DNA of 64,000 bases. Origin: Blepharisma stoltei (lineage: Eukaryota; Ciliophora; Heterotrichea; Heterotrichida; Blepharismidae). Under the pieces are notes generated by a model. That model was not told the origin of the DNA and did not search any database. It saw only the letters and a program-made list of their open reading frames with translations. This document shows positions 53,198 to 63,000 of the stretch, one piece after another (position 1 is the stretch's first letter; each line of letters opens with the position of its first letter). The translations under genes and the position numbers were made by a program. The stretch is from positions 186,001 to 250,000 of the forward strand of contig CAJZBQ010000010.1 in the NCBI GenBank assembly GCA_914767885.1, read 5' to 3'.

Positions 53198-56015
53198 ATG
53201 TCAGAACCATCTGATTCAAGTGACTGGGATATGGAAGTTGACGAAGAAGATGACTTGCCACAGCCTGCACTGCTACGTCAAAGATCATATACAATTATGC
53301 ATATTTCTGAAATCGAGCAGAGAGTAAATGAACTAGTTTCAGAGTACTCAGAACTTTTAGGAATCTCCAAAGATGAAGCTTTAATTTTGCTTTCTCATTT
53401 CCGCTGGAAACTCCACAAGCTGCAAGACGCCTGACTTGATAACGAACTTAAAGTTCGTATTGAAGCAGGAATTTCTTTGCCGCCAGCAGGCTATAAAGTA
53501 GCCCAAAGCAGGGGAAAAAAATTAGGCTCAATCAAATTGGTAAGAGGAACTGAAGGCTGCTGCCAAATTTGCTATGAAAACAATGTGGACAGAGATGCCC
53601 TGCAGTGCGGGCATTCTTATTGTAAGAGCTGTTGGAGACAATATCTTGAACATCTTTTATATGAGCGAATTATAACAGGAACAAAGTGCCCTATGCATAG
53701 CTGTCCACTAAAAGTGCCTGAAAGCATGATTTTGGGATATTTAAAAGGAGAAAAAGCTGAGAATTATAAAAGGCTAAAATGCGAAGAATTTATTAATCAA
53801 AACCAGGCTTATCATTGATGCCCAGCGCCAGGCTGCAATTTTGTTGTTGAATATGAAAATCTAGGTGTCCATGAAATCGGCTGCAAATGTGGGTACGTTT
53901 TTTGCTTTGCTTGCGGAGAAGAAGCTCATAGGCCAGTTACGTGCAGCTTGGTAAAAGATTGGGTTGTGAAGAATTCGGCTGAAAGCGAAAATATCACTTG
54001 GATTATTGCAAACACAAAACAATGCCCTAGGTGCAGGAATCCGATAGAAAAAAACCAAGGCTGCAACCATATGACTTGTAGGAGAGAAGTAAATGGCTGC
54101 GGCCATGAATTTTGTTGGCTGTGCTTAGGACCTTGGACAGATCATAATTCAGCAACTGGAGGCTTTTATAAATGCAATAAATATGACGAACTGATGTCAG
54201 GAACCAACAACGCATTTAAGCAAGAAGAGCACAAGAGAGAAAAAGCGAAGACCGAGCTAGACAAATATATTTGGTATTTTGAAAGATATAATAACCATCA
54301 TTAAGATTTTTTTAAGATTAAGATTAGCCCGTTCGCACTTGCAGGGCCGGGGATTTGCACCCCTTCACGCTCTTCGCCTATGGTGATGCCTCGGCGGACA
54401 CCCTCCTTGTTGCCTCAAACAAGGGATTCGCACAACGTGGGTTGTCTTTCCGAAAATCCATTAAAAAAAAATGGATTTTCTGATCGACTGTCGGTAGAAG
54501 GTAGAACTCGAAAGCCTGGAACGTAACGCCCAGTTTCACGCTAGGGAGTTGCCCGATTGGTCTAGTGGACTCTGCTGGGCTTCCCCTTTCCAACCTCCGT
54601 GCTCATCTTCCCCACGAGGAGAAAACCACCCCTGAATTTAGACTTGGGCTAGGCTCTGAACACAACCAGAATTGCTTACCTAGCATTTTCGTCCATTTCT
54701 GGCCATGCCCAGACGAAGACGCCATATTTTTATTTATCATAATAAACCATCATAAAGCACAGAAAATAGCTTCAGAGAAACAAGTGCCAGCAATGGAAGA
54801 AAAAATGCAAGAATTACACGACTTAAAGCAGTATCCAATAGGGGAGTTGGAGTTCTTAAAGCAGGCAGCAGAGCAAGTAGTTAAATGTAGGAGAGTGCTG
54901 AAATGGACTTATTGCTTTGGATATTATTTGAAGTCTGGAGCAGAAAAAGATCTATTTGAACACCTACAAGAAAAACTAGAAGAAAATACTGACTCCCCCC
55001 CCTTTAAATTGGAACTAAAAATTTTTTTCCAATTTAAAGGGGGGTTAATTTTTTTTTTAAAAAAAAATATCAATATAAAATTTTTTATAAAAAATATAAA
55101 AATTTCAACAAAAAAAAATTTCAAAATTTATCGAATTAGATTAATAAATTTGTTTAATAAAACGCTATTTACTCTTTATCCTTTAAAACAAAGCAAGATA
55201 TAACTAAATTTTTATTATTAGTTAATACGCAACTATTAATTGGTATCAAAATTATTTACACAAAAATTATTATTTTTATTGATAAAAAAAAAATTAAAAA
55301 AAAAAAATTTTGGAAAATTTATCGATCAAAGTGCTAACTTTGTTTAAATAAGATGTTATTTATACTCTATTCTTTAAAATAAAGCAAGAAATAAGTAAAT
55401 TTTGAAATTTTATAAAGAATTCCTATTGAATTTATATCAAAACTATCCAAATAAAAAATATCATTTTTATCAAAAAAAAAACAAAAATTTTTTGAAAATT
55501 TTTAAAAAAAAAAATTAATTTTTTTTTAAAATCTACCAATTAAGGATAATAAATTTATTTAAATAAGATGCTCTTTATACTTTTTTCTTTAAAAAAAGAG
55601 CAAGATATAAATAAATTTTTAATTTTAGTTAAGAAGAAACATTTAACTTATATCAAAACTTTTTAGATAAAAATTATATAAAATTTTTATTATAAAATTA
55701 AATTTTGTTCCAATTTAAAGGGGGGTTAATTTACCAAAAAAGTGGAAATTTTACCGATATTTTGTTCCAATTTAAAGGGGGGTTAATTTACCAAAAAAGT
55801 GGAAATTTTACCGATATTTTGTTCCAATTTAAAGGGGGGGGAGTGAGCATCTCCATGAACTTATTGAGAAACCTTTAGATATGTACATGTCTCCGGATAC
55901 TATTGACAGGTCTCCGTTTTATCAATACAAAAGTGAGCTTACTAACTACTTTCAAGTAACCAAAACTTTCATGGAACATTTATTAGATGGAATCGAAAGC
56001 GGCTTAACCGCATAA
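53198..56015 (+). CDS. Ariadne-type RING-between-RING ubiquitin ligase, with a retroposon and an IES
   Basis: Start ATG 53198 (acidic N-terminus). TGA at about 53432 and 53817 is Trp. RING1: CCQICYENNVDRDALQCGHS with CKSCWRQYL; IBR: CPAPGCNFVVEYE and CKCGYVFCFACGEEAH; RING2: CPRCRNPIEKNQGCNHMTC, which supplies the catalytic Cys (NQGCNHMTC region), and HEFCWLCLGPW. The Ariadne domain follows (YIWYFERYNNHH-KAQKIASE...), cut first by retroposon R5 and then by an 854-bp IES between QEKLEENT and EHLHELIEKPL. After both removals the protein has 503 residues ending ESGLTA. Ariadne ligases work with neddylated cullins. Confidence 0.9.
54302..54744. mobile_element. SINE-like retroposon R5, exonic
   Basis: Duplication AACCATCAT at 54293-54301 and 54745-54753, extendable with mismatches to ATAATAAACCATCATAAAG. 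The left edge is a TAAGATTTTTTTAAGATTAA tail like that of R1a, suggesting minus orientation. Pol III-like motifs are visible: TGGTCTAGTGG (54558-54568, plus) and the complement of GGATTTGCACC (54351-54361). It also has a perfect hairpin of AAAATCCATT with AATGGATTTT. Removal of 452 bp restores the Ariadne frame. Confidence 0.8.
54990..55843. mobile_element. 854-bp IES of the second MITE family, TGA-flanked, in Ariadne-type gene
   Basis: TGA at 54990-54992 and 55844-55846 flanks CTCCCCCCCCTTTAAATTGG...CAATTTAAAGGGGGGGGAG. The left end is a fold-back hairpin (about 54993-55048). The interior has about three copies of a roughly 200-bp AT-rich unit, and the right end repeats TTCCAATTTAAAGG three times in direct order (55710-55840). 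Removal of 854 bp restores the frame. Confidence 0.88.
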
Positions 56016-56172
56016 TTGAATTAATAACTCATTTCCTAACTTTATAATGATTTACGATTTTTCTATGAGTGAACAATTGTGAAAAATCGTTTTGTATTTT
56101 AGGAATTAAACATCTACATAGCGAAATTATTTTATATTTCAAACATTTGAAGGAAATAGTGCAAGCCCTTAA

Positions 56173-57332
56173 TTAATTAGCGGGTAGGAGCTGCTTGATA
56201 AGGTTTTGCTGCTCAGTCGTTAACTGTTCTGGATAATCTACCACAAATTTAACTATCAATTTCCCTCTGTGTGAATTCATCTCCGTCGTGGGCATTCCTT
56301 CATCTTCTATGATTTTCTCTGATTGTGGCTGTGTGATTCCTTCGTTCTCAATCTTCACAATATGTCCATCTAAGTGAGTGATCTCCTTGCTGTATCCTAA
56401 TAAAGACTCTCTCAGTGTAAGTCTGACTGTAGCATGCAAGTCGTTCCCTTGTCTTTCAAATCTGTAATGATTTTTTACTCTAACTCCCCCCCCTTTAAAT
56501 TAGAACAAAATATAGGTAAAATTTCCACTGTTTTTTATAAAAAAATTTTATATTGATTTTATTTTTTAAAAAAATTTTCTTAACCCTCCTTAAAATTGGA
56601 ACAAAATTTTTTGTTCCAATTTAAAGGGGGGGGAGTAAGGGAAAAAACAATGTCGCCTGGAAATCATTCTGGATTTTGCTCTCCTTGACCATCAAATTTT
56701 ATTTCACTTCCACTGTCCATACCTGGCTCAACTTCTACAGTAAAAGTTTTCATCCCTGATACTACTTTCTGGCCTTTACAAGCTTGGCATTTTTCAGAAA
56801 TAAACTATATAAAAGTTACATATCCACGCATTCCACACCTCTCGCATGGAATTCGCATCCCTCCATTTGGCTGGGTAGTCCTTGTTCCTCTTCCACCACA
56901 AACGCTGCATAAGGCGATTTTCTTGTCTTTGGCTCCAGTCCCTTTGCATTTTTTGCAGATTTCGTTTCTTTTTATAGTGATTTCTTTGGTAGCTCCACTA
57001 TAAACATCTGCCAAATCGACTTCTATGTTGAATCTAGAAGTATTTCCACGCTTCTTGTTGAATCGCTCTGGGTCGTTTATTCCCATTTCTCCGTAAATAT
57101 CATAGATTTGCCTTTTGTCTGGGTCTGATAAAACCTCGTATGCTTTTGTGATCTCGATGTATTTCGCATGGGTTTCTTTGTCCCCAGGATTTCTATCCGG
57201 GTGGTACTTGCTGAGTTTCCTGAATGCCTTTTGGATTTCTTTATCATCTGCATCTTCTGGAACTCCTAAGACGGCATAATAGTCACTACTTGCCTTAGAA
57301 AGAGCGAAAAGTAGCAAATAAATTAGAATCAT
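56173..57332 (-). CDS. ER-lumenal type DnaJ (Hsp40) with one intron and one IES
   Basis: Start ATG 57332, beginning with a signal peptide (MILIYLLLFALSKASS). J domain: YYAVLGVPEDADDKEIQKAF and KYHPDRNPGDKET with the HPD motif. Zinc-finger-type CxxCxGxG repeats: CKKCKGTGAKD, CSVCGGRGTRT, CERCGMRGY, and after a 15-nt intron CQACKGQKVVSG. The C-terminal substrate-binding region is interrupted by a 155-bp IES between DIVFSL and RVKNHYRFER; 329 residues result, slightly short. Layout fits SCJ1/ERdj3-type cochaperones of ER Hsp70. TGA is Trp in NPEWFPGD. Confidence 0.88.
56481..56635. mobile_element. short second-family MITE IES, 155 bp, in DnaJ gene
   Basis: TAA at 56481-56483 and 56636-56638. 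Left CTCCCCCCCCTTTAAATTAG; right hairpin CTTAAAATTGGAACAAAA against TTTTGTTCCAATTTAAAG. It has only one terminal motif at the left, making it the most compact copy here. Removal of 155 bp restores the frame. Confidence 0.9.
56805..56819 (-). other. 15-nt intron
   Basis: GTAACTTTTATATAG (minus strand) between CGMRGY and FISEKCQACKG; unspliced the frame ends at TAG. Confidence 0.88.
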
Positions 57333-57766
57333 ATTAATTTTTTAATTATAAGGGTCATAACTATTGATTCGAAAAACCAGTCTTTTTAACTTTTCATTTT
57401 CTATAGAAAGTGAATTATTTTCCTTTACTGACTCCATCTCAACTAATAATTTGTTTTTCCTTCGTTATTGCTCTGTTTTATTAATTTATCAATGAGTCGT
57501 TTTTGATTTAATATTCAAATTTTAAAGTTTTTAATAGAAGATATGAATAAACAAAAATTATTATGTTTATTCAGAAGTGAGAATAATCTGAAATAAAATC
57601 GTAATTTAAAATCAAAAAATTATATCCTTTATTTTTTTATTTTGGATTTATAAATCTAATTATATTTAATATTTTATTAAAGGCGACTATTAATTTAGAA
57701 TAAAATAATTCAATTTTAAAATTTTGATTAAGTTGCTCTTTACGAAAGGTATCTAACTAAAACTAT
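57333..57766. other. intergenic stretch with a possible short coiled-coil fragment
   Basis: On the minus strand, about 57349-57450 encodes a short helical-looking frame (LLVEMESVKENNSLSIENEK) ending in TAA near 57349, but no complete gene could be built upstream of it. The rest is AT-rich. It may be a gene fragment or chance. Confidence 0.3.
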
Positions 57767-58324
57767 TTAGACAGAATATCCTAAGCGCTGATAATTATTT
57801 ATTTGGGGTAGTAAGTAATTAAATTTGCTCCTTAGTTCGAATTTCTGCTCGTTCTCTTCGTTGTTCAAAAATTCCAAAAGCAAAAGTTTGTGAGACTTCA
57901 TCATTTCTGAGAACTATATTAAAGATACCTTGGATTCAAGCAAATTTTTATATAGTGATAAATTGTTCTGCGAAACTTCGCTATGTGACATTTTTATATC
58001 ATTTCCGCATATTTTATCCTTTTTGTCAGAAAATATTTTCATCTCTCCAACAAAGACCACTCTAGTGGAAACAAGTTTTTTTAAAGGAAGATTAGAAGTG
58101 GGATTAACAGAAGTCTCTTGAAAACACTTTTTTGAAGAATAAGCACCTATATCAGATTTTGACTTGTTAATTCTCGGCAACGGAAGCTTATTTGTGACTA
58201 AAGAATTGTATTTTCTCTTAGAGATAGAGCAATCAGAACCTTCTTTAATCAAGTTGAAATTTTTTGAAGGATTGGTCATCATATATATAATTGTTAAATC
58301 TGATGAATTTATCCATTTTTTCAT
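57767..58324 (-). CDS. hypothetical protein, 180 residues, one intron
   Basis: Start taken at ATG 58322-58324. The frame would stop at KVSLI, but a 15-nt intron (57914-57928) extends it into FSEMMKSHKLLLLEFLNNEE and on to TAA 57767. The N-terminal part is Lys/Ser-rich and probably disordered; the C-terminal part is helical and charged. No family recognised and no membrane segment. The intron with proper GTA...TAG and an open second exon is the main support that this is a real gene. Confidence 0.68.
57914..57928 (-). other. 15-nt intron
   Basis: GTATCTTTAATATAG (minus strand). It removes an in-frame TAG and joins LLESK to FSEMMKSH. Confidence 0.75.
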
Positions 58325-58608
58325 TTGAACGATCAATCAAATGATGGAGCAATTTTGCGAAAGAAAGGGTAGAAACTTTTTGCAGAAAAAGTTCGATTAA
58401 AGGAAAAGTCTTATGAAAATGGACGGTTAAATGGAATTAAATATCTATCTTCTAATTATCCTGCAAATTTATTTTATTTAAATTTCTTTATTTACATTTT
58501 TCTAGCAAAATTCATTGAGGTTATTTTATTATTTTTTATTGCTCTTCCCTTCATGCCATATCATCAATACTATTATTTGTAATAAATTATCCGTTATCGG
58601 CAACTAAA

Positions 58609-59748
58609 ATGTCTGACAACAAATGGGGAATAGTTAAGCACGGTCGCTGGAGTCCCGATGAAGATGAAGCTTTAAAATCTGCCATCAATCACTATGGTGA
58701 AAAACAATGACGTCAGATTGCTGATCACGTTTCTGGTCGTACTCCAATCCAATGTCTGCACAGATGATCTAAAATTTTGAAACCAGGACTTGTTAAAGGT
58801 CCATGGTCAGCACAAGAAGACAAATGTTTAAAGGAATGGGTTGAGCACGAAGGGCCTTGTAGATGGTCACATTGTTCAAAATTCATAAAAGGCCGTAGTG
58901 GAAAACAGTGCAGAGAAAGATGATTTAATATTTTAAATCCGGATGTTAAAAAGGGGGAATGGAAGCCTGAGGAGGATTCTCTAATTTTCCAAATGTATCA
59001 AACATATGGCCCAAAATGAACAATGATTGCTAAGTCACTCCCTGGCAGAACAGAAAATTCTATAAAAAATCGGTTCTATTCTGCTATCAGAAAAATAAAA
59101 TCCCATAGCATGATGAAATGTGAAGAAAAAATGGAAAAAGCCGATCCTGGAAACTCAGAAAATAATGGAAAAGTGCTTACTCCCCCCCCCCCCTCCGTGA
59201 GCGAAACAAAACCATTAGAAAAATCGCCATTTTTTGACCAAAAACCCACCCTCCGTGAGTGAACAAAAATTTTTTTAATAGAAAAAAATTTTAATGGAAA
59301 AAAATTTTGATATATAAGTGATAATTAGTATAATGAAATCTAGAGCTAATTCTGTTTAATTTTAAACAAATTGCGTTTTAAAACATAAATTTTGCAAATT
59401 AAATTAATATTTGCTTCCCAATTTTTGCAAATTAGGATTTTTTTAAATTTCGAAAAAAATATATTTTTTATAAAATTTATATATATAAATTTTTTTTAAA
59501 AAAAAAAATTAACCCCCCTCCGTGAGCGAACAAAATTTTTTTGTTCGCTCACGGAGGGGGGGGGGGGAGTTACAATAATTTCACAGATGCAACAACTGGA
59601 GAATTTATTAACAAACACTAAAAAAGAAATTTCGAATTTGGAGAGTTCTGGAGATAAAGAAGAGTTTTATGGATTCGAAGGGGCGGAGATAGAGTTTTTT
59701 TCTCAAGGATTGCCACCTATATACGATTTTGATATGAACACATATTAG
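58609..59748 (+). CDS. three-repeat MYB (R1R2R3) transcription factor, one IES
   Basis: Start ATG 58609. Every repeat uses TGA for part of its tryptophan set. R1: GRWSPDEDEALKSAINHYGE, then KQWRQIADHV and QCLHRW. R2: KGPWSAQEDKCLKEWV, RWSHCSKFIKGRSGKQCRER. R3: KGEWKPEEDSLIFQMYQTYG, KWTMIAKSLPGRTENSIKNR. The DNA-binding block covers residues about 10-165, as in animal c-Myb and CDC5-like regulators. A MITE interrupts the tail after NNGKVL; removing 393 bp continues with TIISQMQQLEN to TAG 59746 (248 residues). Target genes unknown; nuclear. Confidence 0.92.
59177..59569. mobile_element. IES, MITE with right-end hairpin, in MYB gene
   Basis: TTA at 59177-59179 and 59570-59572. Left has direct duplicate termini (CTCCGTGAGCGAAACAAAA; CCACCCTCCGTGAGTGAAC) around CCATTAGAAAAATCGCC. 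Right is a near-perfect hairpin (CTCCGTGAGCGAACAAAA against its complement). One of the best-preserved copies. Removal of 393 bp keeps the frame. Confidence 0.92.
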
Positions 59749-60052
59749 GTTGTAACATCATTAATAAAATTACTAGGAAGATTAATGAAAAACCGTAGTT
59801 TTATAAAGATAAAATTAGATATTTAAATCTTAGTCACTAAAAGAAAGAGATTCCAAATTCGCGAAATATTAATAGCTTATATGCTTATTCAAAGAAAAAG
59901 GATTTCTTAAAAAATTAATTAGTTTTAATAAAATAAACTGGACTATAGATAATCACTAAATGCGAAATTTAATAAGCATAAGTAAGGTTCTTTTTTACAA
60001 GAATGAAATCTCATTACTAGTTAACTCTCGCGTAAAATGGTAATTAATATCT
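59749..60052. other. intergenic, promoter region of USP7-like gene
   Basis: AT-rich 304-bp spacer between two plus-strand genes. Nothing recognisable. Confidence 0.5.
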
Positions 60053-63000
60053 ATGCAGGAGCGGGAAAACACATTTGATAGAAATGCTTCTTTAAAGCGT
60101 CAACGAGACTTAGACGGCTCTCAAATGCCACCTAAAAAATTTGCTCCGAGCTTCACATCAGACTATTTAATGCTCCCTAAGGACAAAAGAAAAATATATT
60201 TGGTGATGTAGAGGGAAGATGGACTCCGAAGCACACTGCCTATGAAGCAGGTGTAGGACCTGTCCTGATGAAGCTGAAAATAGTGCCTCTTTTTGAAGTA
60301 GCCTTCGGGTTTGGGGGTGCGTGCCAAATTGGGAAGGTTGGTTTCTCCCTGTAGGTTTCCCTGCCCCTGCCAGATGGGCTAGAATAGTTTTGACTCCCAC
60401 TTAGCCTTTGCTTATCGGGGCTAAAGGGGCATCCGCAAGAGGTGGCTCTAACCTAGGGAGCTAATCTTTAGGCTAGGAGGGTTTACACCAGATAGGCAAG
60501 CAAGTGGACTTCCGCTTATGGCCTTATAATTTTAACTTTAACTTTAAGGACAAAAGTTCAGAAGAGTTCCATACATTTCTGTCGCAATCTGGAAATGTTA
60601 AAGCTTTTTGGTACTTCCCAAATATAAAAAATCTAATTCGGAGCCAGAAAGAGCCTAAGTTTTCTGAGTGGTTCTCTACAGGAAATGGAATAAGGTGGCG
60701 TGTGCTAATTTTTTTTAATCGGAATGCTTGTGTTTCGTGCTTTGTTGAGATGGACTTTGAGCCGAATATGTGGACTTTGACGCGATCAGCGTATGTATGA
60801 ATGGAAGCCCACATGTCTAACGGCATTAAAACTGAAAAGAAAGTGAGTTTGAATTTTCATAAAACTTTTACTTTCTCGAAGAGAGATTGGGGCTATGATG
60901 ATTTTATAGAGCATGATAAGTTTATGAGCTATCTAAGCCATCCTATAATTTTTGAAATCACAGTTAACCCTGTTTCTCCTCATGATGATTCTAACTCTCC
61001 CCCTCCGTGAGCGAACAAAAACATTTTGTTCGCTCACGGAGAGATAAAAAAATTTATTATAGCGTTTATAGTAAACATTTTTTTTCGAAATTTAAAAAAA
61101 GCCCAATTTGCAAAAATTGGAAGGCAAGTATTTATTTAATTTGTAAAATTTATGTTTCAATTGGAATTTACTAAAGTTAAAAAAGAATTAGCTAGAGATT
61201 TCATTATATTAATTATCGCTTATATATCAAAATATTTTTTTTATAAAATATGACTATATCAAAAAAATATTTTGTACTCTCAAAATATAGGATTTTCGAT
61301 CACGAGGGGGAGTAAAGAGTTAACAGGCTATGTCGGGCTAATTAATGAAGGGACAACATGCTATATGAATAGTCTGCTTCAGACTTTATTTTTCTTATCG
61401 CCATTCAGAAGAGCTGTATATTCAATGAAAACAGGGGAAGAAGACCAGGACCAAATACCATTAGCACTCCAGCAGGTTTTCTACAGTCTCCAGTTTTATT
61501 CAGAGGCAGCATCCACAAAAGACTTAATTGCCAGCTTTGGCTGGGGATTAGACGAGAGAAACACGCAGCATGATGTGCAAGAATTTAATTGTGTGCTGAG
61601 CGATACATTAGAACGAAAAATGAAAGGAACTCCAGCTGAAGGGACTTATTCAAGACTTTTTGAGGGGAAGATGATAAATTACATTGCTTGCACAAATGTT
61701 GATTTTAAGTCTGAAAGAATCGAAACTTTCACAGATATTCAGCTAAACGTAAAAGGCTGCAAAGATATTTATGAAAGTTTCGAAAAATATGTAGAAATCG
61801 AGGATTTAACAGGGGATAATCAATATGAGGCAGAGAACCTCGGCAAACAAGATGCCCGAAAGGGCGTGATTTTTGATCATTTTCCTCCAGTTTTGCTCAT
61901 CCAACTAAAAAGATTTGACTATAATTCATTCATGGATAACACAATGAAAATTAATGACAGATACGAGTTTTTCGAAGAAATTGACCTTGATAAATATGTA
62001 AGTCTAAAATCCCGAGGCAACAATAAATATCGGTTATTTTCAATTCTCGTTCATTCTGGAAATCTCGCTGCTGGACATTATTATTCATATATTTCTCCAA
62101 AGCTTAATCAAAATTGATATAAATTCAATGATGATTCTGTAGATTTCGCATTGCCTACCCAAGCGATTGAAGCAAACTTTGGCGGAGAAATCCCTACTGC
62201 AGAAGTAACAGAAAAAGGAGAAATCAGGCAGCTTGCGAATAAAAATGAGTCAAGTGCTTATATGCTTGTTTATATTAATGAAAATCTAAAAGACGAAGTT
62301 TTGAGAGAAGTGAACAGGGAAGATATTCCTGAACCACTTCATGAAATAATTCACAGAAAAACTGAAGCAAAAAGACTGGCTGAAGAGCAAAAAAAATTAA
62401 AAAATGCAAAATTCGACATTTTTGTCGTCACTTTCGAAATGATTTTTGGGTGGGATAAGCCTGGCATATCTCCATCAAGTTCATTTTTGCATGGCGAAAC
62501 TATATTTGCAACTGAGAAAAGCAGAAGGTATAGGCTTAGCATTGATAAAAAGGACAATGGAAAAGCTCTAAAAGATTTTTTGCAAAAATATACTGAGAAA
62601 CAAATTAGATTGTGGGTATTCGCACCAGGATATAAAAATTGGGAGTTTAAAGAGTTAAAACCAGACGATATCGTAGAAAAAGAATTAGGTTCAACTGGAG
62701 AAAAAGCCATATATATTCAAGCCGAAGACAATGCTCCTCTATTTGTGCAAAGTGAAGAAATGGATACTGAAGATAGCCAAGTCTGAAAATTCGCCAGAGA
62801 AATTGAAGATACAGGCTATCAAACAGCAGATTCAGAAGGGACCGAGATTATGGAAGATACACTCTATGTCAACGCTTCTAACAACGAAAAAGTAACAGTT
62901 TTCTATAAGTGGTACTCCTATGAGAATGGAATCCCTACACTACAGTTAATTGACTGTGTCGTTTTGAGAAACTCTTGCACATTAGCTGACATTCGGGCAT

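Noticed and set aside
54558-54568. A tRNA gene at TGGTCTAGTGG
   Set aside because: No matching T-arm, acceptor stem or cloverleaf follows; it is a motif inside retroposon R5.
62351-62710. Minus-strand ORF of 119 residues opposite USP7
   Set aside because: Shadow of the USP7 coding frame; codon pattern and conserved motifs belong to the plus strand.
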